NCBI GenBank assembly: GCA_963801255.1
Contig: CAWDEC010000005.1
Span: forward strand, 1-64,000
Direction: 5' to 3'
Length of the DNA: 64,000 bases
Origin: JAICXG01 sp963801255
GTDB taxonomy: Bacteria; Verrucomicrobiota; Verrucomicrobiia; Chthoniobacterales; UBA10450
The notes under the pieces are model-generated. The model was not told the DNA's origin and did not search any database. It saw nothing but the letters and a program-made list of their open reading frames with translations. Within the stretch, counting starts at the first letter, position 1, and each line of letters begins with the position of its first letter. The position numbers and the translations under genes are program-made. Of this stretch, positions 25,361 to 33,202 are shown piece by piece.

Positions 25361-26608
25361 ATGTCGCATTCGGCTGGCACCGCATCGCAGATCGATCTCA
25401 AGGAACTACGGCGGCATTTTCCTGCGCTCCAGCGTGTGCATCGGGGTCGGCCGGTCGCGTATTTCGACGGACCGGGCGGCACCCAAGTCCCATCTGCCGT
25501 GGCGGAAGCGATGTCGGATTATCTTCTCCATCACAACGCCAACACGCATTGGTCGTTTCCCAGCAGTCAGGAAACGGATGCGATGATCGCCGAAGCGCGA
25601 AGTGCCCTGGCCGATTTCCTGAACGCCTCGCCTAACGAAGTCGTCTTTGGCGCCAATATGACCACGCTCACCTTTCACCTCGCCCGCGCCCTGGGCCGCG
25701 GTTGGGGACCGACGGACGAGATTGTCATTACCGAACTCGATCACCACGCCAACGTGGCGCCCTGGCGCGCCTTGGAGAAGGAACGAGGCCTAACGATTCG
25801 AGTGGCGCGCATAATTCCCGAAACCGGTCAGCTCGACTGGAGCGATCTTGAGCGACAACTGAATCGGCGGACCAAATTGGTCGCGCTCGGTGCGGCCTCA
25901 AACGCGCTTGGCAGCATCACTGACGTCCGACGCGCCGGCGAAATGGTACATGCCATGGGAGCGCAGCTTTTCGTCGATGCTGTGCATTACGCGCCACACC
26001 AGTTGGTCGATGTCCGGACGATGGATTGCGATTTCCTCGCCTGCTCAGCCTATAAATTTTACGGACCACATATCGGTGTTCTCTTTGGCCGAGAGCGGCT
26101 TCTCGCCGAGCTGGATTTCCCGAAACTGGCACCCGCACCCAACGACGCTCCGGAACGTGCCGAAACCGGCACGCAAAATCATGAGGGGATCGCCGGTGCC
26201 GCCGCCGCGGTCGATTTCCTGGCTTCGCTCGTCGGCGGTGAAGATCGTCGTGCGCGTTTATGCGCGGTTTTCGAGCGGCTGCACACGCAGGGAGCCCAGC
26301 TCGTTAGGCAATTATGGAATGGGCTCGGCGCCATCGAGGGAGTCAGGATCTACGGACCGTCGCCCAACGATCCCCGGACGCCCACTCTTGCCTTCACCGT
26401 GGGAAAGATTCCGCCACGTACGGTGGCTGAGGAGTTGGCGGGCGAAGGGATCTTCGTTTCCGACGGGGACTTCTATGCCAGCAGTGTTATCCAGCGCCTG
26501 GGGCTGGAGCCGAATGGCGTGGTTCGCGCTGGGTGTGCCTGTTACACCAGCGCCGAGGAAGTGGAACGATTGATTGGCGGCGTGCGCCGGATCGCGCGAG
26601 GTTCGTGA
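25361..26608 (+). CDS. Cysteine desulfurase-like PLP enzyme
   Basis: Class V aminotransferase-fold enzyme of 415 aa, of the 'cysteine desulfurase-like protein' type. Visible are YFDGPGGTQVP near the N-terminus, ANMTTLTFHLARALG, ELDHHANVAPW, LFVDAVHYAPH and the PLP lysine in ACSAYKFYGPHIG. The C-terminal domain ends with VRAGCACYTSAEEVERL. The active-site cysteine loop of SufS/IscS is not clearly recognisable, so the true reaction may be a different lyase or aminotransferase. I start at the ATG at 25361. DUF427 and NUDIX genes follow within a few bases, suggesting one transcript. Confidence 0.85.
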   Translation: MSHSAGTASQIDLKELRRHFPALQRVHRGRPVAYFDGPGGTQVPSAVAEAMSDYLLHHNANTHWSFPSSQETDAMIAEARSALADFLNASPNEVVFGANMTTLTFHLARALGRGWGPTDEIVITELDHHANVAPWRALEKERGLTIRVARIIPETGQLDWSDLERQLNRRTKLVALGAASNALGSITDVRRAGEMVHAMGAQLFVDAVHYAPHQLVDVRTMDCDFLACSAYKFYGPHIGVLFGRERLLAELDFPKLAPAPNDAPERAETGTQNHEGIAGAAAAVDFLASLVGGEDRRARLCAVFERLHTQGAQLVRQLWNGLGAIEGVRIYGPSPNDPRTPTLAFTVGKIPPRTVAEELAGEGIFVSDGDFYASSVIQRLGLEPNGVVRAGCACYTSAEEVERLIGGVRRIARGS

Positions 26609-26611
26609 TCT

Positions 26612-26890
26612 ATGAAAGCAACCTGGCAAGGCGCGACCCTGGCGGAAAGCGACGACACCGTCGTCGTGGAAGGCAATCATTATTTTCCGCCTGACTCACT
26701 CCAACGCGAATACTTTCGCGAAAGCAACGAACACACTCATTGTCCGTGGAAAGGCGAGGCTAGTTACTACGATATCGTTGTGAATGGTGCGACGAACGAT
26801 GGTGCGGCCTGGTATTATCCCGCGCCGTTGGAAGCCGCGGCCAACATCAAGGATCGAGTAGCCTTTTGGAACGGTGTCGTTGTCGACTGA
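26612..26890 (+). CDS. DUF427 domain protein
   Basis: A 92-aa single-domain DUF427 protein. The family hallmarks are present: ATWQGATLAESDDTVVVEGNHYFP, then HCPWKGEASYYDI, and a C-terminal AANIKDRVAFW segment. The function of the family is unknown. It lies 3 bp after the cysteine-desulfurase-like gene and overlaps the NUDIX gene by 17 bp, so it is in the middle of a small operon. Confidence 0.88.
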   Translation: MKATWQGATLAESDDTVVVEGNHYFPPDSLQREYFRESNEHTHCPWKGEASYYDIVVNGATNDGAAWYYPAPLEAAANIKDRVAFWNGVVVD

Positions 26891-27398
26891 TGGCCTAACG
26901 AATATAGGTCGGTCCGGAGATTCGCGAGTCAGCGCCGGCCTGCTCATGTTCCGCCGGATGGGTGAGAGTCTCGAGTTCTTCCTCGTGCATCCGGGCGGGC
27001 CGTTTTTTGCTCGGAAGGACGAAGGCGCCTGGACTATTCCCAAAGGGGAAGCACTCCCCGATGAGGACCTGTCTGTTCGTGCTCGAATCGAATTTATTGA
27101 GGAGGTTGGCTTCGAGCCGATCGGCGACCTGGTCTCGTTAGGCTGGGTCCGGCAGAAAGGTGGAAAGACGGTTTATGCCTGGGCTTTCGAGGGTGAGCTG
27201 CCCGCCGATTTTACGATTCACTCCAACACGTTCGAACTGGAATGGCCACCGCGCTCGGGTAAACGACAGACCTTTCCTGAGGTTGATCGCGGGGAGTGGT
27301 TTCCCGACGCTCTGGCACGTCAAAAGATCAATCCCGCCCAGGTGCCGTTGCTCGATCGGTTGCGGAGCGCGATCTCAGTTAGTCCTGGGAATCAGTGA
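26874..27398 (+). CDS. NUDIX hydrolase
   Basis: A 174-aa NUDIX-fold hydrolase. The Nudix helix is GEALPDEDLSVRARIEFIEEVGF. It keeps G, the first E and the EExG core but has Ile where the consensus has Arg in REUxEExGU. The opening SAGLLMFRR and GGPFFARKDEGAWTIPKGE match a subgroup of small Nudix proteins active on nucleotide polyphosphates. I use the GTG at 26874; the ATG at 26946 would cut into the first strand. It is the last gene of the run. The 9-mer occurs at 26893 and 27135. Confidence 0.85.
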   Translation: MSLSTDGLTNIGRSGDSRVSAGLLMFRRMGESLEFFLVHPGGPFFARKDEGAWTIPKGEALPDEDLSVRARIEFIEEVGFEPIGDLVSLGWVRQKGGKTVYAWAFEGELPADFTIHSNTFELEWPPRSGKRQTFPEVDRGEWFPDALARQKINPAQVPLLDRLRSAISVSPGNQ

Positions 27399-27615
27399 GC
27401 AGACTTCGCGCGAGTCGCGCTCGGTGAACTGGCCATGACCTGACGCCGCCCAGACAGTGACCTCCGAACGGGTGCGGGCGATCAAGGACCTGGATATGCC
27501 GACTTTCGAGCGGCGAAAGACCTTCTCAATTCCAAACATTCCCGCCGAGTTGATCTTTCGCGGACGATTTCGGTCTCCATCAGACAAGTGTCCCAAAGCG
27601 TGCGAATTCGTTCTT

Positions 27616-28713
27616 ATGCTGAAACATGCCGTGCGCGACGCGGTCAAGATCGATCTCAGCGCACTGCGGGCGATTTCCTCCTTGCCCTGCGTGTGCGGAG
27701 TCGCGCTGACTCTGGCGCTCGGCCTTTGGTTGCAACGTCCGACCTTTGGAATGGTTGCGGCATTTGGTGCGATGTCGGTCGGCTTTGGCGCTTATCATAT
27801 TCTCGGTAGCTCACGCAATCTTCCGCTGCTCTGGGCCAGCCTCGGAATGGGCTTTTCGGCCGCAGTCGGCTCACTCATCCCGCACAACGCGCTTGGCCTC
27901 GCGATCAATGCTATCTCTGTCGGCGCAGTCTATGGTCTCCTCACCGCGCTCGGTCCGGGAGTCACCTGGATCGCCTTGCAGTGCGGGATCGCGGCCCTTG
28001 TTGCCACCGGATATCCAACCGGAGTGACTAATGCCCTCGGTCGTGCCTTGCTGGTTACCAGCGGCGGACTCTTGCAGATGGGAACTGTAATCCTGTTTCG
28101 CCAGCTTAGCTTTTATTTTCGTCCGCCAGTTGCCTACCAGGATGTCTTTCGCGGAGTAAGACCTGCGGTCGAAACCCTGCGCCAGAACATTGATTGGAAA
28201 GCGATCCCGTTTCGTTATGCTTTAAAACTCGCCTGCACCCTCGGACTTGCCGCCGCGCTCGCCCGCCTGCTGGGTTTGCCCAATGGATACTGGGCGCCGA
28301 TGACTGCGCTTCTCGTCTTGCGCACGAATCTTCTTGAAACACTCAGTCGCGGTTTGGCGCGACTTATAGGCACTCTCCTGGGTGCGGGTTTGGCCACCTT
28401 TCTTGCCGCGACATTCCGGCCTGATCTTACCAGCCTGAGCGTGCTGGTCGTTATCTTTGCCTGGCTTTGTTATTCCGTGGTCACTGTTAACTACGGCGCT
28501 TTTAGTATCTGTATCACGACCTATATTGCCTTTCTTCTGGCCCTGGCCGGGTTACCTGAAGGTCAGGTCGCCTTCTACCGCGTGGCCAATACGACGCTCG
28601 GCGGCGGCCTTGCCTTGCTCTTCGCTCTTCCAGCCTTGCTGAGGTATCGAAAGCGAGCGCGTCCCGGGTCCAGAGAGTTCGACGCCATAGATCGCTGTCT
28701 CGAGGCACCGTGA
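27616..28713 (+). CDS. FUSC-family membrane transporter
   Basis: A polytopic inner-membrane protein of about 365 aa with two sets of hydrophobic segments separated by a soluble part (about residues 165-195). This is the arrangement of FUSC/aromatic-acid exporter proteins (half-size, without the large C-terminal soluble domain). The second membrane block opens with LPNGYWAPMTALLVLRTN, the conserved YWAPMT-type motif. The open frame extends to a GTG at 27457, but the ATG at 27616, just ahead of the first hydrophobic region, is more credible. Substrate is unknown, with aromatic acids or toxic organics common in the family. No copies of the dispersed 9-mer occur here. Confidence 0.8.
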   Translation: MLKHAVRDAVKIDLSALRAISSLPCVCGVALTLALGLWLQRPTFGMVAAFGAMSVGFGAYHILGSSRNLPLLWASLGMGFSAAVGSLIPHNALGLAINAISVGAVYGLLTALGPGVTWIALQCGIAALVATGYPTGVTNALGRALLVTSGGLLQMGTVILFRQLSFYFRPPVAYQDVFRGVRPAVETLRQNIDWKAIPFRYALKLACTLGLAAALARLLGLPNGYWAPMTALLVLRTNLLETLSRGLARLIGTLLGAGLATFLAATFRPDLTSLSVLVVIFAWLCYSVVTVNYGAFSICITTYIAFLLALAGLPEGQVAFYRVANTTLGGGLALLFALPALLRYRKRARPGSREFDAIDRCLEAP

Positions 28714-28773
28714 AGCAGGTCAACTGCAGGAATGACCATGGCAGCCTCCAGACGTCAGCTTAGATTCAGGAAC

Positions 28774-29529
28774 CTAGCGAGCCGACTTAATGGCTTTCTG
28801 AAAGTTGAATTGCGTGGCCTCAACGCCGGTTAAGGGAGCGAATTGTGGATCTTCAGAAGAACCGGTCAATCTAAAGAGCGACACTTGCAGAACCAAAGGA
28901 ACATCGTTACCCGACTGAGTAAATGAGTTCTCCCCGTTGTAAGTCACAGCAAACTTGAAGTTGGTGCCCGGCAGTTGGATAACATTCGCCCCGGCGGAGG
29001 CACCGGTCGAACTCTTGAATCCCACGTCCACTTTGTCACCACGCAAAATACGGTTGATAACTACAAAGCGAAAGTTGTCTCCGGAATAATCGCGGCTCAG
29101 ACGTTTCCGCCATTCGTGCGTAGCCTTGTTATCCAGGTTCAGTACCTCTTCCGCGTCAGTCCTTTCCCAGGCGACATTATCCAGCTCGGTCGTTGTGCTT
29201 CTCGTAATCGCGCCTTTTACGTCGGCCGATGCGGTCTGTGGAAAAGCTCCGGCTAGCTCGATCTCTGTTCCTGTGGAAAGACTGGTCCTCTGCTGAGCGA
29301 TCCGTGATCCACGTTCCCTCAGGCTTTCCGAAATCTTTAACGGTGTCAGCGCCGTCAGTGTCTTCTGATCCCGATCCCAGACAAATACCTGCCCAAGATC
29401 ATAAATACCAGAGTTCAAATAACCGGTGTCCAATCTGGCGAACGACAGCGGCACATTCGCCGTCGGTATGTGCGCGCAGGAGTTGAGGAGAATGGCGCCC
29501 AAGAGCCATTGCAGATTCGTTTTCTTCAT
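28774..29529 (-). CDS. Putative lipoprotein of unknown function
   Basis: A 251-aa protein with a lipoprotein leader: MKKTNLQWLLGAILLNSC, with the lipobox LLNSC giving Cys18 as the lipidated residue. The mature part has no domain I recognise. It contains a helical middle (DAEEVLNLDNKATHEWRKRL) and beta-rich ends. The ATG at 29529 is chosen over a TTG two codons upstream. It is convergent with the FUSC gene and monocistronic by layout. It lies in a stretch (27.1-33.4 kb) that lacks the dispersed 9-mer, which may mean later acquisition. Confidence 0.7.
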   Translation of the reverse strand: MKKTNLQWLLGAILLNSCAHIPTANVPLSFARLDTGYLNSGIYDLGQVFVWDRDQKTLTALTPLKISESLRERGSRIAQQRTSLSTGTEIELAGAFPQTASADVKGAITRSTTTELDNVAWERTDAEEVLNLDNKATHEWRKRLSRDYSGDNFRFVVINRILRGDKVDVGFKSSTGASAGANVIQLPGTNFKFAVTYNGENSFTQSGNDVPLVLQVSLFRLTGSSEDPQFAPLTGVEATQFNFQKAIKSAR

Positions 29530-29653
29530 AGGCAAGATTTGCTACGCAGACTTTTGCTCCTGTCGCGAAGCTCTTGTCAAAGCTTTTCCAAGCCAATCCG
29601 TTCTCATCGCCTGACAGAATAAACAATGTAAAGCGAGAGTCGCGCGGACTGCG

Positions 29654-30601
29654 CTAAACAGTTGTCACTTCCTTTGTCTCAACGCGGACGGCGTGCTCGT
29701 CTGGGGTTATTCTGTCGCCGGAGCGATTGGCCCAGACTTGGGTGAACTCAGCGCCGAAGAGAAGGATCTGCGAGGAATAATAGACCCAGAGGAGGAGTGT
29801 AATCAAAGAGCTAGCTGCGCCATAGGCTGAGGCGGCGCTGCCGCTTCCGAGATAAAGGCCGAGAGCCCATTTGCCAACGGCAAAAAGAATCGCGGTGATG
29901 AACCCACCAAACCAGACATCGCGCCAGCGTACCTTGACATCGGGCAGGTACTTGAAAATGACAGCGAAAAGCAGAGTCACGATCCCCAGGTCGAAAATGA
30001 AATAAACGGTCAGGGCAAGCACGATGCCGCCGGGCAAAACACTTTGCACATAGTGGCTAAATCCTTTGAGCAAGCTCTCGATAATGAGTGACACCAGGAG
30101 GAGAAAACAAATCCCCGCCACCATGGCGAAGGAAAGAAACCGCGTGCGAAGAAATCCGAGAATCCCGCCGCCCGGCTTCGGCTTGACTTCCCAGATGGTA
30201 TTGAGCGCGTCCTGTAACTGTCCGAACACACCGCTGGCACCAAAGAGAGCCAACGCTATTCCGATAACCGTCGCAACGACACTCTTGTTTCCCTGTGAAG
30301 ACTGGGCGGCGATGTTTCTCACCGTGTCCACGGCGCTCTTATCCAAAAAGTAGCTCATCTGCTCGGTTATCCGCTGCCAGGCCCCGGCCGGGTCATGACG
30401 AAAGATCAACCCGATGACGGCAAGCAGCACGATCACCAACGGAGCAAGGGAAAACACTGTATAATAGGCGAGTGACGCGCCCAGCTGCGGCGCCTTGTCA
30501 TCGAGCCACTCGGTAAACGTCTGCCGAAACAAACTTATCCAGCTGCCGAATCTACCCTGTTTCTCGCTCGTCGATCTGTCTTTTGGAACGGTTGAACTCA
30601 C
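29654..30601 (-). CDS. YihY/BrkB-family membrane protein
   Basis: A polytopic inner-membrane protein of 315 aa with six or so hydrophobic segments and the YihY family pattern. Visible are FTEWLDDKAPQLGASLAYYTVFSLAPLVIV near the N-terminus (quoted here only as the APQLGASLAYY core), then GIALALFGASGVFGQLQDALN, and YGAASSLITLLLWVYYSSQILLFGAEFTQ (core YGAASSLI...GAEFTQ). The start is GTG at 30601. The family was once misannotated as ribonuclease BN. Its real role is unknown, possibly transport or envelope integrity. Confidence 0.9.
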   Translation of the reverse strand: MSSTVPKDRSTSEKQGRFGSWISLFRQTFTEWLDDKAPQLGASLAYYTVFSLAPLVIVLLAVIGLIFRHDPAGAWQRITEQMSYFLDKSAVDTVRNIAAQSSQGNKSVVATVIGIALALFGASGVFGQLQDALNTIWEVKPKPGGGILGFLRTRFLSFAMVAGICFLLLVSLIIESLLKGFSHYVQSVLPGGIVLALTVYFIFDLGIVTLLFAVIFKYLPDVKVRWRDVWFGGFITAILFAVGKWALGLYLGSGSAASAYGAASSLITLLLWVYYSSQILLFGAEFTQVWANRSGDRITPDEHAVRVETKEVTTV

Positions 30602-30782
30602 AAGTAGCGCGGTGTTACCATCTCGTTCGTCCCCGGAGTCGACTTTGCGCCTGTCTTTTTGGAAGCCACGTCATTTTCAACCGGTTAGCCACTGAAGCCG
30701 GAAAACTTGCTACACTCTTGACGTTTACGCCTCGCCTTTTCAGCTTTCTTTCCTCATTTTTCTGCGCTAAGCATCCGCTCTT

Positions 30783-31103
30783 ATGAAAGGCATAGTCGTC
30801 ATCGTGGCCTACCGGCCAAAGGAGGGCAAAGCGGAAGAGACTTTGCAACTGATACGCAACCGCGTGCCGACTCTGCGGCGGGAGGGGCTCGTGACCGACC
30901 GCGAGTCAACGATGGTAAGAGCACGCGACGGCACGATCATCGAAGTCTCCGAATGGAAATCGCGCGAGGCAATCGACGCCGCGCATCACAATCCGAACGT
31001 GTTGGCGATGTGGGAAAAGTTCTTTGCCGTCTGCGATTGCGTGCCTCTCAAGACTGTCCCGGAAACCGAAGAAATGTTTGCCGGATTCGAACCGTTAAAT
31101 TAG
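30783..31103 (+). CDS. ABM-like (antibiotic biosynthesis monooxygenase fold) protein
   Basis: A small ferredoxin-like alpha/beta protein of 106 aa. It reads KGIVVIVAYRPKEGKAEETLQL at the start (shown for its strand-helix pattern), IIEVSEWKSREAIDAAHHNP in the middle and MWEKFFAVCD near the end. The pattern and length fit the dimeric alpha-beta barrel (ABM/DUF-type) superfamily. Members range from monooxygenases to stress proteins, so no reaction is proposed. It is monocistronic and convergent with the permease gene. Confidence 0.65.
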   Translation: MKGIVVIVAYRPKEGKAEETLQLIRNRVPTLRREGLVTDRESTMVRARDGTIIEVSEWKSREAIDAAHHNPNVLAMWEKFFAVCDCVPLKTVPETEEMFAGFEPLN

Positions 31104-31135
31104 CACGTCGCGCAAAGGGCTTGCATTACAGAAAC

Positions 31136-32539
31136 TCAGTTCCGTTGGCGCTTGCCTAGGAAGTAGGTAAGACAACCGAGCAGGTTCGCAACGACAGTCA
31201 CGAAGATAATCTTGGCAGCAAAGGATGCGGCGTTAACCACGTCGACGATCGGAAAAACAGTGAGAGCGATATAAAGAAGGGTGGTTGCCGCACCGATAAT
31301 CGCCGCGAATCTTAACCAAAGCGGAGCGCGAGTGGCGTGCTTTCTGAGGCCGAAGACTGGGATCGCGAATAGAATCAGATAGGCAATCGCATAGAAGATC
31401 CCGGCAGCGTTATCAATAAGTTGAAATGCTTCCTGCTGACCAACCCCAACTTGGCTCGCGACGGCGAACGCGAGAGTGACCACGCCCACGAACAGAATCG
31501 AGTTAAGAGGAGTCTTATATCGCGCATCAAGCCGGGTAAACCATTGCGGCAAGAGCCGGTCCCATCCTGCCACCATGGGAAGGCGCGTGTTGCCGGTGAA
31601 ATAAATACTGAGCAAGGCAATCGACCGTCCGGCAAGCATGAGAATGACCAACGACGTCACCCAGCCTCCCGCGCCAAACTCACGCGTCGCAATGCTTAGC
31701 GCCTGGGGCACAGGGCCGATAAGGTCTAACTCCGAGAACTTCACATAAGCCATGACCGCGCTCGTTCCGAGAATGAACATGAGCGCGATGATCGGTGCAG
31801 CGATAATGACCGATCGACCAACGTTGCGCGCCGGTACTCGCGCTTCTCCTGCGAGGATGGCAACGTACTCAAAGCCACTGAGCGCCCCCAGCGCCATTTT
31901 GCTAAAGATATTGAGGGAAAAAAGTGTGGGCGGCGGCAGCTTCCAGTCCAGAGGATGATATTCCGGGAGCTTGCCCATGGCGCGACTGACAAAAGGCATG
32001 ACGATAAGGACCAGATAAGTCACGAGCATAAGTATGGCTCCGACGTTATGCACCCATTTGCCGAGACTTAGGCCACGGATCGTGACCATGATGATGAGAG
32101 CGATGAGCGCGCCGTTCAGTCCTGAGACAAACAGCCGGTTAGCCGGCATCCAGACGGCGCGATCGCCAATGGCATAATTCAGCTGAGTGGCGATGACGAG
32201 CCCCGTACCCGCCATCACAACGATGCCGAGGAGCCAGAGGTTCCAGGCCACCATGAATCCTGCGAAATCGTTGAACCCGAACTTGGCCCATTGATAGAGA
32301 CCGCCTTCCAACGGCATCAAGCGATTGAGATAGATGACCGTGGCTGCAAGCGGCACATAGAAAAGAAGGATGGCAAAAAGCCAGTAGGCGGCTTGGGACG
32401 GCCCGAGCTTTGCCGCGGTGCCAACCCACGACGTCCCGACGACAAAGACGATTTGCGTCAGAACGAGATCGCGCAGGCCGAGCTCCTTTTTGAAGACGGC
32501 GCTGTGCGCGACGACAGACTGTTCCGATGCGCTATCCAA
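31136..32539 (-). CDS. APC-superfamily amino acid permease
   Basis: An integral membrane protein of 467 aa with about twelve hydrophobic segments. The N-terminal ELGLRDLVLTQIVFVVG and GGLYQWAKFGF are typical of APC-type amino acid/polyamine transporters, as is the unwound first helix (FVVGTSWVGTAAKLG). The best start is TTG at 32539; a stop lies a few codons upstream and no ATG or GTG lies before the first helix. Substrate cannot be deduced. The region has no copies of the dispersed 9-mer. Confidence 0.87.
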   Translation of the reverse strand: MDSASEQSVVAHSAVFKKELGLRDLVLTQIVFVVGTSWVGTAAKLGPSQAAYWLFAILLFYVPLAATVIYLNRLMPLEGGLYQWAKFGFNDFAGFMVAWNLWLLGIVVMAGTGLVIATQLNYAIGDRAVWMPANRLFVSGLNGALIALIIMVTIRGLSLGKWVHNVGAILMLVTYLVLIVMPFVSRAMGKLPEYHPLDWKLPPPTLFSLNIFSKMALGALSGFEYVAILAGEARVPARNVGRSVIIAAPIIALMFILGTSAVMAYVKFSELDLIGPVPQALSIATREFGAGGWVTSLVILMLAGRSIALLSIYFTGNTRLPMVAGWDRLLPQWFTRLDARYKTPLNSILFVGVVTLAFAVASQVGVGQQEAFQLIDNAAGIFYAIAYLILFAIPVFGLRKHATRAPLWLRFAAIIGAATTLLYIALTVFPIVDVVNAASFAAKIIFVTVVANLLGCLTYFLGKRQRN

Positions 32540-32663
32540 AATGCCGAAGAGTCATGCCTTCTCTATCTCACGGAGTGTTACCTTCAGTCTTGTCCGAAGC
32601 CTTTGCTTTGGTTACCCGACTGGTCGTTCAGCTTATGCTCCTTAATTGCGTCCCTGCCAACAA

Positions 32664-33069
32664 CTATTGATCGCAAGGAGCACTCGCGAAAACCGTTGCG
32701 CTTCCGTTAATATTGTTGGCCGTTACCAGGTCTGCCCTTCCATCGACGTTAAAATCGGCCGAGGCCAGATCTATCGGGTACGGCTGGGATCCCGGCACGG
32801 TGATCGTAAACAGGCTCGAAAAATGTCCAGTCCCATCTCCAATGGCAAAGGTAACTAGCGAGAGACTGGTGAAGTTTGCCGCGGCCAGGTCGATGTTGCC
32901 ATCGCCATTAAAATCTGCCGTTCGCCGTTGGGTTGCCACGAGTGTCGTAGTTTCTGAGATTGAATTGCACCTCATCACAGCTCGCAAAACACATCTGCGA
33001 GCTGATTGAGAAGAGGGCGGCCGCAAGAAATGAGGAGTGAGTGATTGATCGTAGACTCATTCCTGCCAT
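32664..33069 (-). pseudogene. Decayed FG-GAP repeat protein
   Basis: Two FG-GAP/VCBS beta-propeller repeats are clear in one frame: TADFNGDGNIDLAAANF and SADFNVDGRADLVTANN, the DxNxDGxxD calcium-loop motifs. The ATG at 33069 opens a different frame that encodes a good signal peptide (SSFLAAALFSISSQMCFAS) and stops soon after. So the leader and the propeller fragment are separated by a frameshift, and only two of the usual six or more repeats remain. It looks like a truncated, frameshifted remnant of a secreted FG-GAP protein. Confidence 0.6.
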
Positions 33070-33202
33070 GAAGTAAAAAGAGCTAATGAAATCAAGCTGA
33101 TAATGGGTTACTCGGCGGCGGTCGATGTCTCGAACATTTGACCATCAAGCGGTAAAGCGAACAGCGGGACAGATACGGGAGAAATCCGTTGTCATCCTAA
33201 TG

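Noticed and set aside
27457..27615. Longer N-terminus for the FUSC gene from the GTG at 27457
   Set aside because: The extra 53 residues are charged and Pro-rich with no membrane segment. The ATG at 27616 sits just before the first hydrophobic stretch as in the family.
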